A stretch of DNA of 7,320 bases from contig JAJCYL010000357.1 of assembly GCA_029262955.1 (NCBI GenBank), positions 1-7,320 on the forward strand, read 5' to 3'. Under the pieces are notes generated by a model. The model saw only the letters and a program-made list of their open reading frames with translations. It did not search any database and was not told where the DNA came from. This DNA comes from Cytophagales bacterium. GTDB taxonomy: Bacteria; Bacteroidota; Bacteroidia; Cytophagales; Cyclobacteriaceae. Below are positions 1-7,071 of the stretch, piece by piece. The stretch's first letter is position 1. Each line of letters opens with the position of its first letter. The position numbers were made by a program, and so were the translations under genes.

Positions 1-1
1 T

Positions 2-3000
2 AAAGAAAATTTGGAGCTCTTTGATGGATTGGTGGTTTATGCCAATCACGACTCCATATCGGCATCACAGGCAGATGCCCTTTTAAGTTTCGTCCGTGAC
101 GGAAAAGGGTTCATCCCACTTCATTCAGCTTCGTACTGCTTCCGCAATTCTGATGAGGTTGTAGCTATGATCGGTGGTCAATTCAAATCACATGGGTATG
201 AAAGTTTTGCAACGGAAATAATCAATCCAACTCATGAGACGATGAATGGTTTGTCCCCCTTTAATACCAAAGATGAAACCTATGTACATCATCTCCTCAA
301 TGAAGACATGACAGTACTAATGGAGCGAGATGAAGATGGTCGCAAGGAGCCCTGGACCTGGGTAAGGAATGAAGGAAAAGGTCGTGTTTTTTATACCGCT
401 TATGGTCACGATGAAAATACCTGGAATCATCCATCTTTTTTAAAATTGGTTCAACAAGGGATCTTGTGGGCAGTAAATGATAAGGCCAGGGCAAGATTAG
501 AGGGCTTTAAAATCGCTAAACTTTCCTATGTGGAAAGGAAAATTCCTAACTATGAAAAACGAGATCCAGCTCCAAAATTCCAGTTACCCTTGTCTGCTGA
601 CTCCTCCATGAGTCACATTCAGGTTCCAGCCGGTTTTAGACTGGAGCTATTCGCCCAAGAACCAATGATTGTGAATCCAATTCATATGAATTGGGATCAT
701 TTAGGGCGGTTATGGGTGATCGAAACTGTCGATTATCCCAATACTGTTAGAGAAGAAGATGGAGTTGGTGATGACAGTATCAAAATTCTGGAAGATACAG
801 ATGACGATGGTAAAGCGGATAAGATGACTGTATTTGCAGACAAACTCAATATTCCTACCAGTATGGTTTTTGTAAATGGTGGAGTATTGGTTTCCCAGGC
901 ACCTCATTTTCTATTTTTAAAGGATACCGATGGCGATGATAAGGCGGATACACGTGAAGTAGTGATGACTGGTTGGGGGGTGTATGATACACATGCTGGC
1001 CCTTCCAACTTGCGCTATGGTTTTGACAACAGGATTTGGGGAACGGTAGGATACTCGGGTTTTAATGGCCAGGTGGATGGCAAACAGCATAATTTTGAAC
1101 AGGTCCTTTATAATTTCACACGAGATTTTGGGGATCTCAAGGTTCACAGTAACACCACCAACAACACTTGGGGACTTGGGTTTAGTGAAAACAATGACAT
1201 TTTTATATCAACTGCCAACAACACTCACAGTGCATTAGTCACTGTACCAGCGGAATATATGCGACGAGTAAAGGGTTTTGGTCGTGACGTTGTTACCAAG
1301 TTGGACGGACACTATTTCATGCATCCAGCTACCGCCAATTTCCGTCAGGTAGATGTTTTTGGTGGATTTACTGCTGCTGCGGGTCACAGTTTTTATACCG
1401 CCAGGAAATACCCAAGGGAGTACTGGAATAGAATTGCATTTGTATCCGAACCAACAGGGCATCTTTTACACCGGGCAATCATTGAACCGTTTGGATCGGG
1501 TTTTTTGGAAAAAGACGGATGGAACCTCCTTGCCAGTTCAGATGAGTGGGTTTCACCGGTCCAGGCTGAAACAGGACCGGATGGAAATGTCTGGATCCTG
1601 GATTGGTATAACTTCATAATTCAACACAATCCTATTCCAGAAGGGTTTGAGAATGGTGAGGGCAATGCGCATGTTAATCCGCTTCGAGATCAGGATCACG
1701 GAAGGGTTTACAGGCTGGTTTATGGTAATAAAAAAATGAGTAAAGTCTCTCTTGATCCAGATGATCCGTCTTCATTGTTATTGGGCCTCCAAAGTGATAA
1801 TCTTTTGTGGAGACTACATGCCCAACGATTAATTGTTGAGAATAATTACGTAAATCTTGAAGCCGATCTTATAAAATTGATTAATACTTCATCCCAGGAT
1901 GAACTCGGCCTGAAGCCAGCCGCCATCCATGCGATTTGGGCATTACAGGGACTTGGCACCAATTCAAAGGCAGCATCCGAAGCAATACTGAAAGCATTAA
2001 TAGATGACAATGCAAGCTCGAGAAAAGCAGCAGTTCAGGCACTCTCGATAACACAACAAACGGCTAATCAGTTTATTGAAAGTGGTATTTTAAAGGATAA
2101 AAATCCCAACACACGATTGGCTGGCGTTATCAAAACGTTAGATCTTAAGAGCTCGATTGACCTAGGTCGGGAAATGTTTGCACTGAGTCAGAGTGAGGTC
2201 GTCGCCAGTGACTTATGGCTATCAAAAGCCGTCCAGGCCTCTGCCTTAGTTCATAAGACCGGATTCTTGCAAGGTTATGAGAATAGTAAGCAACCGATTA
2301 ATGAAGAAAGTCTTTCACGAAAAATTTATCTCGGCTACAATACAGAAAACTTCCCACTTGAAAATGGTTCTTATGAATCAAAAGCTATAGACGTTGTTGG
2401 AAAGGTTATAAAAGTAGAAGGTCGAATCTGGGTTGCCAATCCGGACGATATGAAGGGCTATATGATTTTTTCTCATGGCGACAATCAAAACGGCTATGGC
2501 GTATATTATGAAGATAATACGTGGTGGATCTATGTCAATCAAAACGGTAGAAAATACAGCTCAAGTAAGAAATACGATGCAGGCAACTGGTTCGGATTTG
2601 TATTTAATTTTTCAAATGCAGGAATGGCCACCCTGGAAATAGAAAATCAAATTATAGTACAGGTAAAAGCCAAAGGATTGTTCTCAAAAAAATTCAATCA
2701 GGGATTAAGACTGGGAATTGAACCCGAAGGGGTCATATCAGTAACCTCAGCACGAAAATCCGTGCCTTTCAATCAGGAATTTGTCAATGTTGCTGCGGAG
2801 ATATCTACAGCGGAGAACAACTTGAAGATTACATCTCCCGATATAGAATTAAGGCTAAAATCAATTCCCCAGAAACTGCAATTTGATAAAGACACTCTAA
2901 ATGCAAAACCGGGACAGTTAATAAGCATCTTATTCGAAAATCCTGACTTCATGCAACACAATTTATTAATTGTGAAGCCAGGTAAATTGGAATTAGTTGG

Positions 3001-3217
3001 AGCCGCCGCAGATGCCATGCTCTCTCAGTCCGATGCGGCAGAAAAAGATTATGTTCCCGATGTTCCGGAAGTGCTTTTCGCAACCAGGCTTTTAAATCCC
3101 AATGAGCAAACCCGTCTTACTTTTCGGGTGCCGGATGAACCTGGGGAGTATCCATTTGTTTGTACTTTTCCAGGCCATTGGCGGACCATGAATGGTATTT
3201 TGATTGTAAAAGAATGA
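2..3217 (+). CDS. ThuA / PVC-type dehydrogenase / HEAT / azurin-like fusion protein, 5'-truncated by the window edge
   Basis: The frame is open to the left edge, so the true start and any signal peptide are missing. Numbering below takes the TTG codon at 11 as residue 1; 1068 residues follow it. Residues about 1-157 resemble a ThuA domain (GKGFIPLHSAS near 31-41, GRVFYTAYGHDENTW near 124-138). Residues about 200-572 match the membrane-bound-dehydrogenase-type beta-propeller of planctomycete, verrucomicrobial and Bacteroidota proteins: DTHAGPSNLRYGFDN at 326-340, GPDGNVWILDWYN at 522-534, and an HNPIPEGF...HGRVYRL block at 539-569. Residues about 580-760 are helical and HEAT-like. Residues about 765-915 form an aromatic-rich beta module of unknown role. 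Residues about 950-1068 are azurin-like, with His983, Cys1051, His1056 and Met1060 as type-1 copper ligands. No CxxCH heme motif occurs. Inferred role: an exported sugar or glycoside oxidoreductase using copper for electron exit. The substrate is unknown and dehydrogenase activity is a family-level assumption. The stop overlaps the start of the next gene. Confidence 0.88.
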   Translation, partial: KENLELFDGLVVYANHDSISASQADALLSFVRDGKGFIPLHSASYCFRNSDEVVAMIGGQFKSHGYESFATEIINPTHETMNGLSPFNTKDETYVHHLLNEDMTVLMERDEDGRKEPWTWVRNEGKGRVFYTAYGHDENTWNHPSFLKLVQQGILWAVNDKARARLEGFKIAKLSYVERKIPNYEKRDPAPKFQLPLSADSSMSHIQVPAGFRLELFAQEPMIVNPIHMNWDHLGRLWVIETVDYPNTVREEDGVGDDSIKILEDTDDDGKADKMTVFADKLNIPTSMVFVNGGVLVSQAPHFLFLKDTDGDDKADTREVVMTGWGVYDTHAGPSNLRYGFDNRIWGTVGYSGFNGQVDGKQHNFEQVLYNFTRDFGDLKVHSNTTNNTWGLGFSENNDIFISTANNTHSALVTVPAEYMRRVKGFGRDVVTKLDGHYFMHPATANFRQVDVFGGFTAAAGHSFYTARKYPREYWNRIAFVSEPTGHLLHRAIIEPFGSGFLEKDGWNLLASSDEWVSPVQAETGPDGNVWILDWYNFIIQHNPIPEGFENGEGNAHVNPLRDQDHGRVYRLVYGNKKMSKVSLDPDDPSSLLLGLQSDNLLWRLHAQRLIVENNYVNLEADLIKLINTSSQDELGLKPAAIHAIWALQGLGTNSKAASEAILKALIDDNASSRKAAVQALSITQQTANQFIESGILKDKNPNTRLAGVIKTLDLKSSIDLGREMFALSQSEVVASDLWLSKAVQASALVHKTGFLQGYENSKQPINEESLSRKIYLGYNTENFPLENGSYESKAIDVVGKVIKVEGRIWVANPDDMKGYMIFSHGDNQNGYGVYYEDNTWWIYVNQNGRKYSSSKKYDAGNWFGFVFNFSNAGMATLEIENQIIVQVKAKGLFSKKFNQGLRLGIEPEGVISVTSARKSVPFNQEFVNVAAEISTAENNLKITSPDIELRLKSIPQKLQFDKDTLNAKPGQLISILFENPDFMQHNLLIVKPGKLELVGAAADAMLSQSDAAEKDYVPDVPEVLFATRLLNPNEQTRLTFRVPDEPGEYPFVCTFPGHWRTMNGILIVKE
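794..820 (+). repeat. First acidic DxDxDG-type loop in the propeller domain
   Basis: These nine codons read DTDDDGKAD. The Asp spacing is like calcium-binding loops of the EF-hand or thrombospondin-3 kind. A near-copy, DTDGDDKAD, lies at 923-949. Paired acidic loops of this kind occur in the dehydrogenase-type propeller family. Calcium binding is inferred, not shown. Confidence 0.55.
923..949 (+). repeat. Second acidic DxDxDG-type loop in the propeller domain
   Basis: These nine codons read DTDGDDKAD, matching the loop at 794-820 at seven of nine residues and similar at DNA level. The two copies start 129 bases (43 codons) apart, consistent with equivalent loops in successive propeller blades. 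Metal binding is inferred. Confidence 0.55.
2927..3214 (+). other. C-terminal azurin/plastocyanin-like blue-copper domain of the large fusion
   Basis: The last roughly 95 codons of the first gene encode a cupredoxin. A His is followed by Asn-Leu-Leu in an MQHNLLIV strand (His codon at 2957). Near the end comes CTFPGHWRTMNG, with the Cys codon at 3161. The Cys, His (+5) and Met (+9) spacing equals that of azurin (Cys112, His117, Met121), and the upstream His supplies the fourth ligand. All four type-1 copper ligands are therefore present, so the domain should be redox-competent. It occupies the end where many relatives of the dehydrogenase carry a cytochrome c module, so it probably takes electrons from the propeller domain or passes them to a partner. 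Confidence 0.82.
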
Positions 3218-4074
3218 TGAAGGTGAAATTTGCAGCCAGTACATGGCTTTGGACAAGTCCTTTTTCAACTGACACCATCGAGCTTTTTCCAAAGCTAAAA
3301 GCAATGGGGTTTGAAGGGGTTGAGATACCCATCGAAGATCCGGATATCATTGATTCCAAAGTTGTTCGACAAGCACTGATTGATCATGACCTCCACCCAC
3401 TTATCTGTGGAGCATTTGGACCAAATAGAGATCTTACGCATGAAGACTCAAAGTACCATAAAGAATGCTTTGAATATCTTGAAAAGTGCTTTGAAATCTG
3501 TAATGCGCTGGGTGGTGAGTTCGTGGCGGGCCCAATGTATTCAGCGGTTGGTAAAGCCCGTCTGCTACCAGAGAATGAAAGGAAACAAGAGTTCGATTTG
3601 GCGGTTAAAAACCTCTATACAGTTTGCCAAATGGCCCAAAAACACGGTCTTCAAATAGCACTGGAACCGCTTAATAGGTTTGAAACTGATTTGATCAACA
3701 CCGCAAATGATGTGGTTCGGTTGGTTAATGAAATTAATCACCCTGCGGCTAAAATATTAATGGACAGTTTTCACATGACCATTGAGGAGAAAAATCTGGC
3801 GGATGCCGTTAAAACTGTAGGCGATAAACTCATACATGTCCAGGTATCTGAGAACCATAGGGGTGTACCGGGGACTGGTCAAACGCAATGGAAGAAGCTT
3901 AAAACTGGTCTTGAAGAAGTAGGCTATGAGGGATTTGTTAGTATTGAGAGCTTCACTTCCGATATTAAAGAGTTAGCCAGAGCAGTATGTTTCTGGAGAA
4001 GCTTCGCAGAGACTCAAGATAAATTTGCGATTGATGGTCTGCGATTTTTAAAACAATGGGAATCAGAGGATTAA
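3214..4074 (+). CDS. Sugar 3-epimerase/isomerase of the D-tagatose/D-psicose 3-epimerase (xylose isomerase-like TIM barrel) family
   Basis: This is a 286-residue protein, the usual length for the family, with no signal peptide and so probably cytoplasmic. The metal-binding set of D-tagatose 3-epimerase is present at nearly identical positions: Glu151 (LEPLNRFETD), Asp184 (MDSFHMTIEE), His208 (HVQVSENHRG) and Glu245 (VSIESF). The substrate-contacting His187 and Arg216 are also present. Known family members move the configuration at C3 of ketohexoses using Mn or Co; related proteins isomerise hydroxypyruvate, inosose or 3-keto-sugars, so the exact substrate is open. The start was chosen at the ATG overlapping the previous gene's TGA (ATGA), followed by a second in-frame ATG at 3217. 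The overlap implies translational coupling; no clear Shine-Dalgarno sequence is seen. An upstream in-frame ATG at 3160 would lie inside the copper-site coding region and adds no family-like sequence. The gene ends with tandem TAA TAA. Confidence 0.9.
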   Translation: MMKVKFAASTWLWTSPFSTDTIELFPKLKAMGFEGVEIPIEDPDIIDSKVVRQALIDHDLHPLICGAFGPNRDLTHEDSKYHKECFEYLEKCFEICNALGGEFVAGPMYSAVGKARLLPENERKQEFDLAVKNLYTVCQMAQKHGLQIALEPLNRFETDLINTANDVVRLVNEINHPAAKILMDSFHMTIEEKNLADAVKTVGDKLIHVQVSENHRGVPGTGQTQWKKLKTGLEEVGYEGFVSIESFTSDIKELARAVCFWRSFAETQDKFAIDGLRFLKQWESED

Positions 4075-4090
4075 TAAACCAATTAACGTA

Positions 4091-5194
4091 ATGAAAGATA
4101 TTAATGTAGCAATTATTGGGCTTGGCTTCGGAGCCGAATTCATTCCGATTTACCAGAAGTTGAAGGGGGTCAATATGTACGCCATCTGTCAACGGACGGA
4201 GTCAAAACTCAATGAGATTGGAGATGCGTTCAAAATTGATGTGCGTTATACCGATTATGGTGAGCTACTTAAAGACCCCAATATTGACGCAGTTCATATC
4301 AATTCTCCCATACAAAACCATGCACCTCAGTCTATTGCAGCACTGAAAGCAGGGAAACATGTGGCTTGTACAGTTCCCATGGCCACTTCGGTTGAAGATT
4401 GTGAGGAAATTGTGAGGCTAACCAAAGAGACGGGGCTTACCTACATGATGATGGAAACCGTAGTATACAGCCGTGAATTTCTATTCGTCAAGGAAATGTA
4501 TGAGAAAGGCGAGTTAGGAAAGATTCAATTTTTGAGAGCTTCACATCAGCAAGAAATGGCCGGCTGGCCTGGTTATTGGGAAGGCCTCCCTCCTATGCAT
4601 TACGCCACACATTGCGTTGGTCCTGTATTAGCGTTGACCCGTAATTCTGCCGAGTATGTCTCCTGTTTTGGCTCAGGTACCATAGATGATGATTTAATCG
4701 AAAAATACAATTCACCTTTCGCTATTGAAAGCTGTCACATCAAATTCAAAGACTCTGACCTATCGGCTGAAATCACAAGATCATTATTCAATACAGCCAG
4801 GCAGTATCGGGAAAGTTTTGATGTATATGGTTCCAAAAAATCCTTCGAGTGGACTTTAATTGAGGGTGAACCAAGTGTTATTCATACGGGTGAAGTTCCG
4901 GAAAAAGTTACCATCCCGGATTATGGGCATTTGTTACCCCAGGAGATTCAACAGTTTACCACGGCTGGCGTTTACGATTCAGATGATAACCAGCATCTCT
5001 CCTTCATACAGGGCGCTGGTCATGGCGGGTCGCATCCACACTTAGTTAATGAATTTATTCAGGCACTCCATGAAGAAAGGTCACCTTATCCCAATGCACC
5101 GGAATCAGCCAATATTACCTGCGTAGGTATTTTGGCGCATCAGTCGGCCATGAACGGAGGAGAGCTGATTAAGCTACCCGAATTTACCTTGTGA
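4091..5194 (+). CDS. Gfo/Idh/MocA-family NAD(P)-dependent oxidoreductase with atypical TVP motif
   Basis: The protein has 367 residues, typical for the family. It starts directly with a Rossmann strand and dinucleotide loop (VAIIGLGFGAEF, residues 6-17) and has no Tat or Sec signal, so it is probably cytoplasmic. The second Rossmann landmark, GKHVACTVPMA (88-98), aligns with the family's GKHVxxEKPxA, but Glu-Lys-Pro is replaced by Thr94-Val95-Pro96, losing the usual lysine. The catalytic region reads MHYATHCVGPV (169-179): His170 and His174 sit where inositol dehydrogenase has an Asp-x3-His pair. The C-terminal domain carries HGGSHPHLVNEF (311-322). The THxxGPV style and a Val in place of the Lys recall NAD-using glycosidase relatives such as GH109, so redox-assisted glycoside cleavage or 3-keto-sugar chemistry is possible. 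It lies 16 bp after the epimerase gene, with no terminator between, so co-transcription is likely. Family certain, substrate unknown. Confidence 0.9.
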   Translation: MKDINVAIIGLGFGAEFIPIYQKLKGVNMYAICQRTESKLNEIGDAFKIDVRYTDYGELLKDPNIDAVHINSPIQNHAPQSIAALKAGKHVACTVPMATSVEDCEEIVRLTKETGLTYMMMETVVYSREFLFVKEMYEKGELGKIQFLRASHQQEMAGWPGYWEGLPPMHYATHCVGPVLALTRNSAEYVSCFGSGTIDDDLIEKYNSPFAIESCHIKFKDSDLSAEITRSLFNTARQYRESFDVYGSKKSFEWTLIEGEPSVIHTGEVPEKVTIPDYGHLLPQEIQQFTTAGVYDSDDNQHLSFIQGAGHGGSHPHLVNEFIQALHEERSPYPNAPESANITCVGILAHQSAMNGGELIKLPEFTL

Positions 5195-5257
5195 TATTAG
5201 CCCAGAATTGTATTAGACTTTCTATGCATGGATTACTATAAATAATTGTATCCAACT
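5195..5257 (+). other. 63-bp intergenic spacer ahead of the sulfatase gene
   Basis: This is the largest gap within the cluster. It is AT-rich (for example TACTATAAATAATTG at 5234-5248) but has no convincing Bacteroidota promoter (TTTG ... TAnnTTTG), no GC-rich hairpin with a T-run, and no strong ribosome-binding sequence. The sulfatase could be read through from upstream or have its own weak promoter here; the sequence does not decide. Confidence 0.5.
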
Positions 5258-7042
5258 ATGACCAGAATTTCAATCATAATTGTATCGTTTTACATTTTGT
5301 TTGGCTGCGGTCAGCCGCCAAGCAGTATTCCAGAAAAACCAAACGTCATTATCATTCTAACCGATGATCAGGGCTATGGCGACCTTTCCGCTCATGGTAA
5401 TCCATGGCTCAAAACACCCAATATGGACCAACTCCATAGCGAAAGTGTCCGCTTCACTGACTTCCATGTTGGAACTACCTGCTCTCCATCCCGAGCCAGC
5501 ATCCTGACCGGAAAATATAGCAACCGTGCTGGAGCCTGGCATACGATCATGGCCCGTCATATGGTTTGGCAAGAAGAAACACTACTTCCGGAGATATTCC
5601 AGAAGTCAGGTTATGCTACAGGCATGTTCGGCAAATGGCATTTAGGAGATAATTACCCTTATCGGCCTCAGGATCGCGGTTTTGACGAAACATTGATGCA
5701 TGCTGGTGGTGGTATCGGTAATTCGCAAGACTATTGGAACAATGACTATTTCGATGACACCTACTTTAGAAATGGTGAGCCGGAAAAGCAAGACGGGTAT
5801 TGTAGTGATGTATGGTTTGATAGTGCCCTGGAATTTATAGAACAAAAAAAGGACGATCCGTTTTTTCTTTATCTGGCGACAAATGCCCCGCATGGGCCGT
5901 TCGTGGTTGATACGACCTATAGTAATCCTTACCAGAAAGAGGAAATTACTAACCCGGAGTTCTATGGAATGATCGCTAATCTTGATGAAAATCTTGGAAG
6001 GTTAAGAACAAGACTCAGCAAATTGGGAATTGCAGACAATACCATTCTTGTTTTTATGACCGACAATGGCACAGCTAGGGGTTGCGATTTAGATGAGAAC
6101 TTATTCGTCACCAAGGGGTATAACGCTGGAATGCGAGGCCGAAAGGTCAGCCCTTATGAAGGCGGGCACCGGGTTCCATTTTTTATTCACTGGCCGAATG
6201 GGAGCCTGACATCCGGTAGAGATGTAGAAACTCTTGCGGGCGCTATTGATATTGTGCCCACTCTGACTGACTTATGTGGCCTTTCACTTAATAATTCCAA
6301 CGATCTGGACGGTCGGAGTCTTAGACCACTTATATACCAGGAAGGAGATTGGACGGATCGCATCTTATTCGCTGATACTCAAAGAGAGGACACCTTGGTT
6401 AAGTACAAACAGTACTCAATCATGACGGAGCAATGGCGTCTGGTTAATGGTGAACTCTATGATATCCTGGAGGATGCAGGTCAACGAACGAACTTAAGTG
6501 CAGATCACCCACAAGTTGTGGATAGCCTTATGGCTGCTTATGAATCCTGGTGGGATCATACCACTATCCGAAAGGACGACTATACCTATGTGCCCATTGG
6601 ACCTGAGATTGAAGAACAACTTTTTACTCAGCATGACATTCATCCGATCATTCCAGGTGGGCAGGCATGGAACCAGCGACATGTCCGTTTTGGTCTGATC
6701 AGAAAGGGTTACTGGGCTGTTGAAATTGAAACTCCTGGGAATTATCAACTCGAATTACGAAGATGGCCACGGGAGACAGGCTTGAAACTTGGCGACTTTC
6801 TGCCCGAAGGCGATCTCCTTCCTCAAGGACCTGCTTACGATGAAGGGAAGGCTTTGGACCTCAAAAAAGCTATTGTCACTATTGCCGGTCAAACTAGTGA
6901 GGTTATGTTGAAGAATGAAGACGAATCAGGAATTATTAACATGAACCTCCCTGCGGGAAAATTTAAGTTAACAGGTTACTTTGTTGATGGACAGGGGCTG
7001 GAGAATAGTGCTTATTACCTGTATGCTTCTCTCAATGACTAA
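5258..7042 (+). CDS. Lipoprotein sulfatase (formylglycine-dependent, S1-type arylsulfatase-like)
   Basis: The predicted product has 594 residues. The N-terminus is a short hydrophobic signal ending in a lipobox, LFGC, with lipidated Cys17, so the enzyme should be membrane-anchored outside the cytoplasm. Catalytic landmarks of the alkaline-phosphatase-like sulfatase fold are intact: Asp36-Asp37 (LTDDQGYGD) for metal, CSPSR at 75-79 with Cys75 as the residue converted to formylglycine, Lys126 and His128 (GKWHLG), His212 (APHGP), Asp269-Asn270 (MTDNG) and EGGHRVPFF near 301-309. It should hydrolyse a sulfate ester, probably on a glycan, but substrate specificity cannot be read from the sequence. 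Residues after about 450 form an extra beta-rich C-terminal part (GYWAVEIETPGNYQLELRRW, 484-503), seen in some environmental sulfatases. The ATG at 5258 was chosen because it starts exactly at the signal peptide; a TTG at 5246 would add only four residues. Cys maturation requires an FGE or anSME encoded elsewhere. Confidence 0.93.
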   Translation: MTRISIIIVSFYILFGCGQPPSSIPEKPNVIIILTDDQGYGDLSAHGNPWLKTPNMDQLHSESVRFTDFHVGTTCSPSRASILTGKYSNRAGAWHTIMARHMVWQEETLLPEIFQKSGYATGMFGKWHLGDNYPYRPQDRGFDETLMHAGGGIGNSQDYWNNDYFDDTYFRNGEPEKQDGYCSDVWFDSALEFIEQKKDDPFFLYLATNAPHGPFVVDTTYSNPYQKEEITNPEFYGMIANLDENLGRLRTRLSKLGIADNTILVFMTDNGTARGCDLDENLFVTKGYNAGMRGRKVSPYEGGHRVPFFIHWPNGSLTSGRDVETLAGAIDIVPTLTDLCGLSLNNSNDLDGRSLRPLIYQEGDWTDRILFADTQREDTLVKYKQYSIMTEQWRLVNGELYDILEDAGQRTNLSADHPQVVDSLMAAYESWWDHTTIRKDDYTYVPIGPEIEEQLFTQHDIHPIIPGGQAWNQRHVRFGLIRKGYWAVEIETPGNYQLELRRWPRETGLKLGDFLPEGDLLPQGPAYDEGKALDLKKAIVTIAGQTSEVMLKNEDESGIINMNLPAGKFKLTGYFVDGQGLENSAYYLYASLND

Positions 7043-7071
7043 TGAGGAAAGTGGGATTATTCTTTTGAGAG
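7029..7071. repeat. 7-bp inverted repeat bracketing the two convergent stop codons
   Basis: CTCTCAA at 7029-7035 and TTGAGAG at 7065-7071 are exact reverse complements separated by 29 bases; the spacer includes the sulfatase stop (7040-7042) and the proposed minus-strand stop (7057-7059). No T-run follows on either strand, so it is not a standard intrinsic terminator. It may be chance. Confidence 0.3.

Noticed and set aside
1235..1462. Minus-strand open frames inside the first gene
   Set aside because: They are shadows of a gene with strong domain support and have no motif of their own.
3160..3213. Earlier in-frame ATG for the epimerase at 3160
   Set aside because: It would overlap the Cys/His/Met copper-ligand codons of the upstream gene and add 18 residues unlike the family's N-terminus; the ATG at 3214 begins right before the first barrel strand.
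5208..5248. Possible promoter TTGTAT ... TATAAA before the sulfatase
   Set aside because: The spacing is 23 bases and neither element matches the Bacteroidota TTTG / TAnnTTTG pattern well.
5246..5257. TTG at 5246 as the sulfatase start
   Set aside because: The ATG four codons later starts a tidy lipoprotein signal peptide; the extra residues add nothing.
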